Assembly: GCA_020639095.1 (NCBI GenBank)
Contig: JACKHH010000013.1
Coordinates: 17,618 to 81,617 of the forward strand
Direction: 5' to 3'
From: Phycisphaerales bacterium
GTDB taxonomy: Bacteria > Planctomycetota > Phycisphaerae > UBA1845
Length of the DNA: 64,000 nucleotides
Positions 27,662 to 35,086 of this stretch are shown piece after piece. The notes beneath the pieces are model-generated. The model was not told the origin of the DNA, made no database searches, and saw only the letters and a program-made list of their open reading frames with translations. The translations under genes and the position numbers were made by a program. Positions within the stretch are counted from its first letter, which is position 1. Every line of letters starts with the position of its first letter.

Positions 27662-28154
27662 AAGGCAGAAGTCAGAATGCAGAAGGCAGAACAGGCGGCT
27701 GCGGAACGGGTAAACACCGGTATGCAAGAAGCTGCCAAGAATCCAGATTACGGCCGGGATTTGCGTACGCGAACTAAGCAATTTGCGTTGAGGATTGTCC
27801 GACTCTGCGCTGCGCTACCGGACACTATGGTCGCGCGAACACTTGGCCGGCAAGTACTACGCAGCGGAACTTCCGTTGGCGCCAACTATCGCGAGGCGCA
27901 GCGCGCGCGATCACGGGCGGAGTTTGCCAGCAAGGCGCAGATCGTCTTGCAGGAACTTGATGAAACAGCCTATTGGCTCGAATTGATCAGTGACGGCGAG
28001 ATTGTCCCGGCGGACAGACGGGATGATCTCCGCCGCGAGACGGAAGGGTTGATATCAATCATGGTGGCGTCCGTGCGGACCAGCAAAAGTCGAACGAAGA
28101 GCAAGACTTGACTCAGATTTCCTGTTCTGCCTTCTGCATTCTGACTTCTGCCTT
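27662..28154. mobile_element. IVS-like element: four-helix-bundle ORF between perfect 34-bp inverted repeats
   Basis: The left end 27662-27695 and the right end 28121-28154 are perfect inverted repeats of 34 bp with core GGCAGAAGTCAGAATGCAGA, themselves built from a short repeating GCAGAAG/TCAGAA unit. Total length 493 bp. The only gene inside encodes a four-helix-bundle protein whose likely start codon lies in the left arm. The element begins six bases after the stop of the prenyltransferase-fold gene and ends 21 bases before the MoxR start. A transcript through it would fold into a 34-bp stem closing a loop that carries the ORF, the same layout as RNase III-excised intervening sequences in 23S rRNA. 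I see no target-site duplication. Confidence 0.75.
27677..28111 (+). CDS. Four-helix-bundle protein (23S rRNA IVS protein / S23-like family)
   Basis: About 144 residues if translation starts at the ATG (27677) inside the left inverted repeat; an in-frame ATG at 27722 would give a more usual N-terminus just before NPDYGRDLRTRTKQFALRI. The body shows the family pattern: RTLGRQVLRSGTSVGANYREAQRARSRAEFASKAQIVLQELDETAYWLELI followed by a last helix. Homologues occur inside intervening sequences of bacterial 23S rRNA and, as Avd-like proteins, in diversity-generating retroelements; there is no reverse transcriptase or template repeat here. The proteins form pentameric basic barrels thought to bind nucleic acid. 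Here it lies between operon genes, framed by 34-bp inverted repeats. Confidence 0.85.
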   Translation: MQKAEQAAAERVNTGMQEAAKNPDYGRDLRTRTKQFALRIVRLCAALPDTMVARTLGRQVLRSGTSVGANYREAQRARSRAEFASKAQIVLQELDETAYWLELISDGEIVPADRRDDLRRETEGLISIMVASVRTSKSRTKSKT

Positions 28155-28175
28155 TATTCGAAAGTGAAGCCCAAT

Positions 28176-29231
28176 ATGTCAGACACCTCACCCCCGACTT
28201 CCGACGTCTCCGCCGTATCCGACCTTAAAACAGGTTACGATCGGATCCGCGCGGAACTTGGCAAGGTCATCGTTGGTCAGGACGTTGTTGTTGACCAGCT
28301 TATGGTTTGTCTTTTTGCAAACGGGCACACGATTCTTGAGGGGGTGCCTGGGCTTGCGAAGACGCTGATGATTTCGACGCTGGCGCGGTGTCTTGATCTT
28401 TCGTTTCACCGCGTGCAGTTCACGCCCGACCTGATGCCTTCGGACATCACCGGGACCGAGGTGATTCAGGAGGATCGATCGACGGGCGCGCGCGAATTTC
28501 GCTTCCTGCCCGGGCCGATCTTCGCGAACGTCGTCCTTGCCGACGAGATCAACCGCACGCCGCCGAAAACACAGGCTGCGTTGCTCGAAGCCATGCAGGA
28601 GCGGCAGGTGTCGGTGGGCAACCAGGTGCACCGGCTTCCCGCGCCGTTCTTCGTGCTCGCGACGCAGAACCCGATCGAGCAGGAAGGCACGTATCCGCTT
28701 CCGGAAGCGCAGCAGGATCGCTTCATGTTCAAGGTTTTCGTGCAGTACCCCTCGTACGAGGAGGAGTACCGCATTGCGGAAACCACCACGGTCGATCGCG
28801 ACGTGTCGATCGAACGCGTGTTTACCGGCGAGGAGATTATTCGCTTCCAGCAGCTTGTGCGGCGCATACCGGCGGCTCCGGAGGTGATCAAGCATGCGCT
28901 CGACCTCGCCCGGATGACCCGGCCTCAGGAGTCGGACGCGCCGGAGATCGTGCGCAACATGGTCACCTGGGGCGCGGGCCCGCGCGCGGTGCAGGCGATG
29001 CTGCTGGGCGCGAAGGCGCGGGCAGCGTTGCATGGGCGGCATCACGTTTCGTTCGAAGACGTACGCCGCTGCGCCCCGCCGGTGTTGCGCCACCGCGTGG
29101 TGACGAATTTCTCCGCCAGCGCCGAAGGCTACACGCCCGATCGCGTAATCGAGGAACTGTTGAAATTGATTGACCCGCACGACACGGTGGTCTCACGCGA
29201 TGGCGGATACAACGAATTACTTTCATCCTGA
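28176..29231 (+). CDS. MoxR-family AAA+ ATPase
   Basis: A 351-residue cytosolic AAA+ ATPase. An ATG at 28176 is preferred over a GTG at 28164. Walker A GVPGLAKT, Walker B VLADEINR, then the MoxR signature TPPKTQAALLEAMQERQVSVG, sensor-1 region LATQNPIEQEGTYPLPEAQQDRFMF and the C-terminal lid with arginine-rich VRNMVTWGAGPRAVQAM. MoxR ATPases act as chaperones that load cofactors or remodel partner proteins, nearly always with VWA-domain proteins encoded next door, as here (DUF58, BatA-like and VWA genes follow). It overlaps the next gene by 32 bases. Confidence 0.95.
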   Translation: MSDTSPPTSDVSAVSDLKTGYDRIRAELGKVIVGQDVVVDQLMVCLFANGHTILEGVPGLAKTLMISTLARCLDLSFHRVQFTPDLMPSDITGTEVIQEDRSTGAREFRFLPGPIFANVVLADEINRTPPKTQAALLEAMQERQVSVGNQVHRLPAPFFVLATQNPIEQEGTYPLPEAQQDRFMFKVFVQYPSYEEEYRIAETTTVDRDVSIERVFTGEEIIRFQQLVRRIPAAPEVIKHALDLARMTRPQESDAPEIVRNMVTWGAGPRAVQAMLLGAKARAALHGRHHVSFEDVRRCAPPVLRHRVVTNFSASAEGYTPDRVIEELLKLIDPHDTVVSRDGGYNELLSS

Positions 29232-30120
29232 GGTGCTCAACAAGATCCGCCGCCTGGAACTGCGTGCCCAGCACGTGGTCGAAGGGTTTCTGAGCGGGTT
29301 GCACAAGAGCCCCTACAAGGGTTTCAGCATCGAGTTCGCCGATCGCCGCGAGTATGTACCCGGTGACGATCTGCGACACATCGATTGGCGCGCCTACGCC
29401 AAGCTCGACCGCTTCGTGATCAAGGAATACGAGGTCGAGACGAATCTGCGCACGCACATTCTGCTCGACGCCAGCGCGTCGATGCGCTATCCCGAGGACG
29501 CCGACGATTCGCGAATGAACAAGTGGACGTACGCGTCGACGTTGGCGGCGAGCCTTGCGTATCTGCTGGTGAAGCAGCAAGACGGAGCAGGTCTCACCCT
29601 GTTCGACAGCGCCGTGCGGGCGCAGCTCCCCGTAAGCGCGAACCGCGCGAATCTGCACCGCATGGTTGAGATGATTGAAGGCACCGCGCCCGAGAAGCAG
29701 ACCGACACGAAGGTGCTATTTCGTTATCTCGCGGACCATTTCCCACGGCGCAGCATGGTGGTGATCATCTCCGATTTGCTCACCGACGTGGATGACATCG
29801 TGCAGGGGTTGCAACGCTTTCGCTTCGGGCGACACGACGTGCTGGTGTTGCACGTGCTCGATCGCGACGAGTTGGAATTCCCGTTCACCGATCGCACGCT
29901 GTTTGAGGGGATGGAGGAGGTTGATCTCGAGGTGCTGACCGATCCACAGGCGCTGCGCACCGCGTACCTGGAGCGCGTGCAGGCGTTTGTTTCGCAAATG
30001 CGCAGCGCGTGTTTGAACAACCGCGTGGACTACGCATTGATCAGCACGGCTGACCCGCTGGACGTCGCGCTGACGCGGTTCCTCGCGGACCGCATGCATC
30101 GCACACGGAGTCGCGTATGA
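29200..30120 (+). CDS. DUF58 protein with VWA-like fold
   Basis: A 306-residue soluble protein starting at ATG 29200 inside the 3' end of the MoxR gene. The DUF58 signature is ADRREYVPGDDLRHIDWRAYAKLDRFVIKEYE, followed by a VWA-like core with a MIDAS-type motif HILLDASASM (DxSxS) and SMVVIISDLL. DUF58 proteins are standard partners of MoxR ATPases. No membrane segment is seen, so unlike many family members it is probably cytosolic and bound to the membrane partners encoded downstream. Stop and next start overlap (ATGA). Confidence 0.93.
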   Translation: MADTTNYFHPEVLNKIRRLELRAQHVVEGFLSGLHKSPYKGFSIEFADRREYVPGDDLRHIDWRAYAKLDRFVIKEYEVETNLRTHILLDASASMRYPEDADDSRMNKWTYASTLAASLAYLLVKQQDGAGLTLFDSAVRAQLPVSANRANLHRMVEMIEGTAPEKQTDTKVLFRYLADHFPRRSMVVIISDLLTDVDDIVQGLQRFRFGRHDVLVLHVLDRDELEFPFTDRTLFEGMEEVDLEVLTDPQALRTAYLERVQAFVSQMRSACLNNRVDYALISTADPLDVALTRFLADRMHRTRSRV

Positions 30121-32372
30121 CGGGCGGCGGTGCCATGTTGGCTGCATTGATCAACCCGGCGCTCTTCTGGGGCGGAGCCGCGGCGGTGAGCGTGCCGATT
30201 GTGATTCACCTGCTGGCGCGGCGGCGATTTCGGCGCGTGCGCTGGGCGGCGATGACGTTTCTGCTCGACGCGGAGAAGCGGAACAAGCGACGCGTGCGCG
30301 TCGAGGAGTTGATTCTGCTTGCGCTGCGTTGTTTGGCGATTTTGCTGCTCGGGCTGTTCATTGCGCGTCCCTTCATCAAGCCGACGGGAATCGCATCCGT
30401 GCTGGGCGGCTCGGAGCGTACCGAACGCGTCTTCATGCTCGATGATTCGTTCAGCATGGGCTACCTGACGGAGGGGAAGACCGCGTTCGATCGCGCGAAG
30501 GAAAGCGTGCTCAACCTGGTGAACCGCCTGCGGGAACATGCACCGGGCGACACGATCACCATTCTGCGCACGTCGCAACCGGACGCACCGGTCGTTGCGG
30601 GCGCGCTGCTCGATGACGAACAGATCGAGAGTTTGCTCTCGCGGTTGGAAGCGCTGGAGCCCTCGCAGCGCGCCCTGTCGGTGACGCGTTGCATGGATGG
30701 CGCGCGACAGGCGCTGGAGCGCGACCCGAGCATCGTCAGTGCCGTGGTGTATTTGCTGAGCGATTTTCAGCGCGTCGACTGGGTACACAGTGCCGGCGCA
30801 AAATCGCTCGCGGAACCGTTGGACGCGTGGACGCGGGGCGAGCATGCAGCCCGTGTCGTTCTGGTCGACGTGGGCGATGACAACGCGCAGAACGTAGCCA
30901 TCACCGCGCTGGAACCGGTGCAGCGCCAATTGGTTACCGGTGTGGAAGCACCGCTGGAGGTGGAGTTCGGTAACTTCAGCTCAGCCGATACCGGCGCGCT
31001 GGAACTGGATGTGACCATCGGGCAGCGTTCGGGGGCGAGCGTTCGCGTTCCGGACATACCGGCTGGTGGGCGTACGCGGGCGCCGGTGTCGACGGTGTTC
31101 ACGCAAACCGGTGATGAAGTGGTGCGCATGTCGCTGCCGAAGGACGACCTTCCGATTGATGATGCACGCGCAATCGTCGCGCGGATCAACGACGCGGTGC
31201 GCGTGCTCATCATCAACGGCGAACCGTCGACGGACGCCTATCTCGACGAGGTGTCGCTGCTGACGACGGCATTGCGGCCCGAGGGGGAGGTCTTCAGCGG
31301 AAATCGCGTCGACGTAATCGACGAAACGCAGCTCGATGCCGCGCACTTCGAGGACTACCACCTGGTGGTGCTGTGCAATCTCTACCGCGTGAGCGAACCG
31401 GTCGCGGACGCGCTGCACCGCTTCGTGTTCAACGGCGGCGGTTTGCTGGTTTTCCCAGGGGACCAGGTCAGCGATCCCGCACTGTTCAACGCGACACTGT
31501 TTCGCGGCGGCGAGGGGCTGTTGCCCGCGTCGCTCCAGGCGATCATTCAAGCCCCGGAGTCCGGCGTGACGCTGGGCGCGGGCGATTGGCGGCACCCGGT
31601 GGTGCGCGTGTTCAGCGGCGAGGAGAATCCCTTCCGCCGGCGGATTCACTTTTTCCAGTATTTCGCCCTGGAACCCGCCGAGGCGCCGGAGGCGGATACT
31701 GCTGATATCGACGCGCCGATCAGACCGGCTGCTCGCGTGATCGCACGGTTTGACGACGCGGACCAGTCGCCCGCCATCGTCGAACGGGCGTACGGCGCGG
31801 GTCGCGTGATGCTCTTCGCGTCGACGTGCGATCTGGAGTGGAACGACTGGGCGCGAGACGCGAGCTTCGTGGTCACTACGCAGGAGATGGTGCAGTACCT
31901 GGCGCGGGCGAGCGCCGGTGGTGACGCGGTGACAGTAGGCGAGCCGGTGCGCGTCGCGATCGACCCTTCGCGTTTCGAGCAGCACGCACTGCTTCGCGAA
32001 CCGGGCTATCCGCAGGTCCCCGAAGAAGACATCACGGCTGCTCCGGAAGAGCGGGGCGGGCTCGCGCTGCGCTGGGAGCAGACCGAGCGTGCGGGCATCT
32101 ATACCTTTTTGCTGCGCGGGCTCGACGGCGAGCAACAGATTCGCCGCGTCGCGGTAACGCTCGATCCGAATGAAAGTGATCTGTCGCCGGCACAGGAATC
32201 GGAGTTGCGTGAAGCGTTCGGGAATCTGCCGGTGGACTACGTCGCGGGGATTCCGGCGCGTGACGATGCCGCGGACGAGGGTCGCAAGGAACTTTGGCCG
32301 TCGATTCTGGTGATGGCGCTGATCGCGCTATTCTTGGAGCAGTTTCTGGCGTGGCGATTTGGAAAGTCGTAG
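30117..32372 (+). CDS. BatA-like membrane protein with VWA domain
   Basis: A 751-residue protein with ATGA overlap to the preceding gene. N-terminus: a short hydrophobic helix INPALFWGGAAAVSVPIVIHLLARRRFRRVRWAAMTFL, the BatA N-terminal module, then a second membrane helix LLALRCLAILLLGLFIARPF. A VWA domain follows with MIDAS motif RVFMLDDSFSMG (DxSxS) and VVYLLSDFQRVDW, then beta-rich regions and a glutamine-amidotransferase-like segment (LVVLCNLYRVSEPVADALHRFVFNGGGLLVFPGD), and a last membrane helix SILVMALIALFLEQFLAW. The bulk should face the periplasm. Bat-type proteins with MoxR ATPases are linked to stress tolerance in other bacteria; no specific substrate is known here. Confidence 0.9.
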   Translation: MTGGGAMLAALINPALFWGGAAAVSVPIVIHLLARRRFRRVRWAAMTFLLDAEKRNKRRVRVEELILLALRCLAILLLGLFIARPFIKPTGIASVLGGSERTERVFMLDDSFSMGYLTEGKTAFDRAKESVLNLVNRLREHAPGDTITILRTSQPDAPVVAGALLDDEQIESLLSRLEALEPSQRALSVTRCMDGARQALERDPSIVSAVVYLLSDFQRVDWVHSAGAKSLAEPLDAWTRGEHAARVVLVDVGDDNAQNVAITALEPVQRQLVTGVEAPLEVEFGNFSSADTGALELDVTIGQRSGASVRVPDIPAGGRTRAPVSTVFTQTGDEVVRMSLPKDDLPIDDARAIVARINDAVRVLIINGEPSTDAYLDEVSLLTTALRPEGEVFSGNRVDVIDETQLDAAHFEDYHLVVLCNLYRVSEPVADALHRFVFNGGGLLVFPGDQVSDPALFNATLFRGGEGLLPASLQAIIQAPESGVTLGAGDWRHPVVRVFSGEENPFRRRIHFFQYFALEPAEAPEADTADIDAPIRPAARVIARFDDADQSPAIVERAYGAGRVMLFASTCDLEWNDWARDASFVVTTQEMVQYLARASAGGDAVTVGEPVRVAIDPSRFEQHALLREPGYPQVPEEDITAAPEERGGLALRWEQTERAGIYTFLLRGLDGEQQIRRVAVTLDPNESDLSPAQESELREAFGNLPVDYVAGIPARDDAADEGRKELWPSILVMALIALFLEQFLAWRFGKS

Positions 32373-32396
32373 GCGCGCTTTGAGAAGCGCTCCCGT

Positions 32397-32474
32397 GTGC
32401 CACTGCTCTTGAGCAGTGGTCGTAATCTGTGAAACGTCCACCTGGGCAACTCCACTGCTCAAGCGCAGTGGCAC
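32397..32474. repeat. Pair of inverted GTGCCACTGCTC repeats in an operon gap
   Basis: Copy 2 (32397-32418, plus) contains the perfect palindrome CCACTGCTC-TT-GAGCAGTGG, and copy 3 (32453-32474, minus) matches it at 21 of 22 positions in inverted orientation, 34 bases apart. Both match 12533-12554. They fill the gap between the BatA-like and VWA genes, and the second copy is partly translated if the VWA gene starts upstream of it. Confidence 0.8.
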
Positions 32475-32476
32475 AG

Positions 32477-34975
32477 TTGAGGTTGGTCCTCTTGTTTAGC
32501 GGGTTTGGCAATTTGCTGGCGCAGGCGGATCGCGTCGAGATCGAACGGCGGTTCGAGTGGGCAGCTCTGCCCGAGAGCTGGTCCGCGCTGGCCATGCTCG
32601 CGCTGGTCGCGCTGCTGCTCTTCTTTGTGGTGTACATGTATCGCCACGAAGGGCGTGCGGGCGCGTCGCAGCGCGTGCGCGCGATCATGGCGACGCTGCG
32701 CTGTGCCGTCGTACTCGTGATTGCCGCGATCTGGCTCGAACCGGTGCTCGCGACTTACCTGCACAGGCTGATCGATTCGTACACCATCGTACTGGTGGAT
32801 ACGTCGTCGAGCATGGATCTTCAGGATCGCTATCGCCGAGCCGAGGATCTCGCGCGCGTGCGCGCGGTGGCACCCGATGCCGGCGAAAAGCCGGTGCGGC
32901 GCAGCCAACTCGTTGAAGACCTATTCGCGCAAGGCGATCATGCCTTGTTGCGCGAGTTGAGCGCGAACAACCGCGTCAGGGTGTTCACCTTCTCGGATCG
33001 ACCGGCGGAGGTGTTCACGCTCCGCGCACAGCGCGAAGCCCCGGTTACAACGGACAAGGAAGCGAAAAGCGATTCTGCGCTCGTGCTCAATGCAAACGCG
33101 GTGGCGAATGCCCCGCTGCGTTTTCCGGCACAGGGCGCGGTCACCGACATCGGAACGGCTGTCCGCCGCGCGGTCGATTCGCTGGGCCGAGCGCCCATCG
33201 CGGGCGTCGTGCTGCTCACGGATGGCGAAATCAATCGCGGCGAATCGGTTGAAGCCATCGCGGACTTCGCCCGCGAGCGGCGAATCGCGCTGCACGTGGT
33301 GGGCGTGGGCGATCCCGCCCCGCCGCACAACGTGCGCATGGCTGAGGTGATGGCCCCGGACAACGTCTTCGCGGACGACCCGTTTGCGATCGTCGCGCAG
33401 ATCGCGTCCGAAGGGATGGCGGGCGAAACCGTGAACGTCGAGTTGATCGAGCGCCGCGCCGATGGTGACGACGAAGGCACGGTGGTCGCGACGAAGAGCG
33501 TCACACTGGGAACGGACGGATCGATCGAGCCGCTGAGCTTCGATCATCGCCAGAACGCGGTCGGGCGTTTCACCTATCGCGTACACGTTCCGGTGGGCGA
33601 GACGGAGTCGGTCGCCGATGACAACAGCAAGCAGGTCACGGTCAACATCATCGAGAACAAGCTGCGCGTGCTGCTGGTCGCGGGCTCGCCGAGTTGGGAT
33701 TACCGTTATCTTTCGCGGCTCCTGGAGCGCGACCGCACGTTCCAAACGAGTTGCTGGTTGCAGTCGGCTGATGTTGACGCGGTGCGCGACGGCAACGTGG
33801 TGATCGATCACCTGCCCGCGACAGCGGAGGAATTGTTTGAGTACGACGCGATCATCCTGCTCGACCCCGATCCGTTCGAACTCACAGCCGATTGGGCGGA
33901 ACTGGTCAGCGACCTGGTCACCGAGCACGGTGGGGGGCTCATCTACGAAGCCGCACGGCAGTTTTCCGCGAGTTTTCTGCGTGATCCCGCGACCGAGCCG
34001 GTACGGCGCATCCTGCCGGTGACGTTCGACAACGACGCGGAGTTGATCCTCAACCAGATTGGGCATTACCAGCAGCAGGGTTATCCGCTGGTGGTTCCGC
34101 CGACGGCTGCGGGCCATCCGATTCTCAAACTGCCGGTCGGTGACGATCAGCCTTTCAACTGGGCGGGCATTGGTGCCGTGTATTGGCACCTGCCCGTGCT
34201 GCGGGAAAAACCGGTGGCGACCGTGCTCATGCGCCATGGCGATCCGCGGATGCAGAACGCGTACGGCGCGCACGTGCTCTTCGCGACGCAGTACGCGGGC
34301 GCGGGGCGGACCGCGTTTCTCGGATTCGACGGGACGTGGCGTTGGCGGAGTCAGAGCGAGACGATCTTCAACAAGTTCTGGGTGCAGACGATTCGCTATC
34401 TCGTCGAGGGCAAACTCGCGGGCGGCAATCGGCGCGGGACGATCCTCACCGATCTCGATACCTATCAACTCGGGGCTGCCGTTCAGGTGACGGCGCGACT
34501 CTTCGACCGTTCATTCAAACCGCTGCAACTTCCCGAAGTGACAGCCCAATACAAACTGGACGGCGAACCGCGCGAGTTGGTGTTGACGCGTAACAACGAC
34601 AGGCCCGGGTGGTACGCGGGCAGCTTTGTCCCGCCGCGAACGGGGAGTTGCGAGCTGACGCTGCCGATCCCCGGTGATGACGTCGGCGAAGACGTCGCGC
34701 GGCGGGAGATTCAGATCGTGCGACCCAACCTGGAGATACTGAAGCCGCAGCTTGATCGCGAGGGTTTGCAACTGCTCGCGAATGCTTCGCCGGACGGGCG
34801 CTACTACGATATCGATGAGGTGGCAGCGCTGCCGGCGGCCATTCCGGATCGACACGAATCGACGACGATCCGATCTCGGCCTGTGCCGCTCTGGGATGAT
34901 TCCTGGGTGCTGGTTGTGCTCGTCGCGCTGCTCGCGGCGGAGTGGTCGATGCGAAAGGTGTTTCGGTTGTTGTAG
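32477..34975 (+). CDS. Membrane VWA-domain protein with glutamine-amidotransferase-like domain
   Basis: About 832 residues from TTG 32477; the frame is open to a GTG at 32429, but those extra codons are translated repeat DNA, so a start just after the repeat is more likely. No start has a good ribosome binding site. Two N-terminal membrane helices (WSALAMLALVALLLFFVVYMY and RCAVVLVIAAIWLEPVLATYL), a VWA domain with MIDAS motif VLVDTSSSMD and VVLLTDGEINRGE, a beta-sandwich, then a GATase1-like domain (LRVLLVAGSPSWDYRYLSRLL...GGGLIYEAARQFS) and a C-terminal helix SWVLVVLVALLAAEW. The layout parallels the preceding BatA-like protein, suggesting the pair works as a membrane complex with DUF58 and MoxR. 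Confidence 0.88.
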   Translation: MRLVLLFSGFGNLLAQADRVEIERRFEWAALPESWSALAMLALVALLLFFVVYMYRHEGRAGASQRVRAIMATLRCAVVLVIAAIWLEPVLATYLHRLIDSYTIVLVDTSSSMDLQDRYRRAEDLARVRAVAPDAGEKPVRRSQLVEDLFAQGDHALLRELSANNRVRVFTFSDRPAEVFTLRAQREAPVTTDKEAKSDSALVLNANAVANAPLRFPAQGAVTDIGTAVRRAVDSLGRAPIAGVVLLTDGEINRGESVEAIADFARERRIALHVVGVGDPAPPHNVRMAEVMAPDNVFADDPFAIVAQIASEGMAGETVNVELIERRADGDDEGTVVATKSVTLGTDGSIEPLSFDHRQNAVGRFTYRVHVPVGETESVADDNSKQVTVNIIENKLRVLLVAGSPSWDYRYLSRLLERDRTFQTSCWLQSADVDAVRDGNVVIDHLPATAEELFEYDAIILLDPDPFELTADWAELVSDLVTEHGGGLIYEAARQFSASFLRDPATEPVRRILPVTFDNDAELILNQIGHYQQQGYPLVVPPTAAGHPILKLPVGDDQPFNWAGIGAVYWHLPVLREKPVATVLMRHGDPRMQNAYGAHVLFATQYAGAGRTAFLGFDGTWRWRSQSETIFNKFWVQTIRYLVEGKLAGGNRRGTILTDLDTYQLGAAVQVTARLFDRSFKPLQLPEVTAQYKLDGEPRELVLTRNNDRPGWYAGSFVPPRTGSCELTLPIPGDDVGEDVARREIQIVRPNLEILKPQLDREGLQLLANASPDGRYYDIDEVAALPAAIPDRHESTTIRSRPVPLWDDSWVLVVLVALLAAEWSMRKVFRLL

Positions 34976-35036
34976 GTTGGGTCTCTGGTTTGTCGGAAGA
35001 GTCTTGGTGGATTGGGCGATTGTACTGCATTGCCCT

Positions 35037-35068
35037 CCCCCTGCCCCTCCCGGAGGGAGGGGGGTTTT
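35037..35068 (+). terminator. Terminator-like C/G-rich hairpin inside the gene train (dispersed repeat)
   Basis: CCCCTCCC (35044-35051) and GGGAGGGG (35055-35062) form a perfect 8-bp stem with a three-base loop, followed by GGTTTT. The flank CCCCCTGCCCCTCC is shared with the repeat at 2993-3007. It sits in the 111-base gap between two genes of the same strand, so it may reduce rather than end transcription. Confidence 0.5.
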
Positions 35069-35086
35069 CCTTGATGTTGGTTATTG

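Noticed and set aside
27661..27695. CRISPR-like short repeats in the arms of the element
   Set aside because: Only two inverted arms, no spacers of regular length and no cas genes.
27662..28154. Diversity-generating retroelement (the four-helix-bundle protein resembles Avd)
   Set aside because: No reverse transcriptase, no template or variable repeats nearby.
32921..34468. 515-codon frame antisense to the VWA gene
   Set aside because: No ribosome binding site, no domain; mirror of codon bias of the VWA gene.
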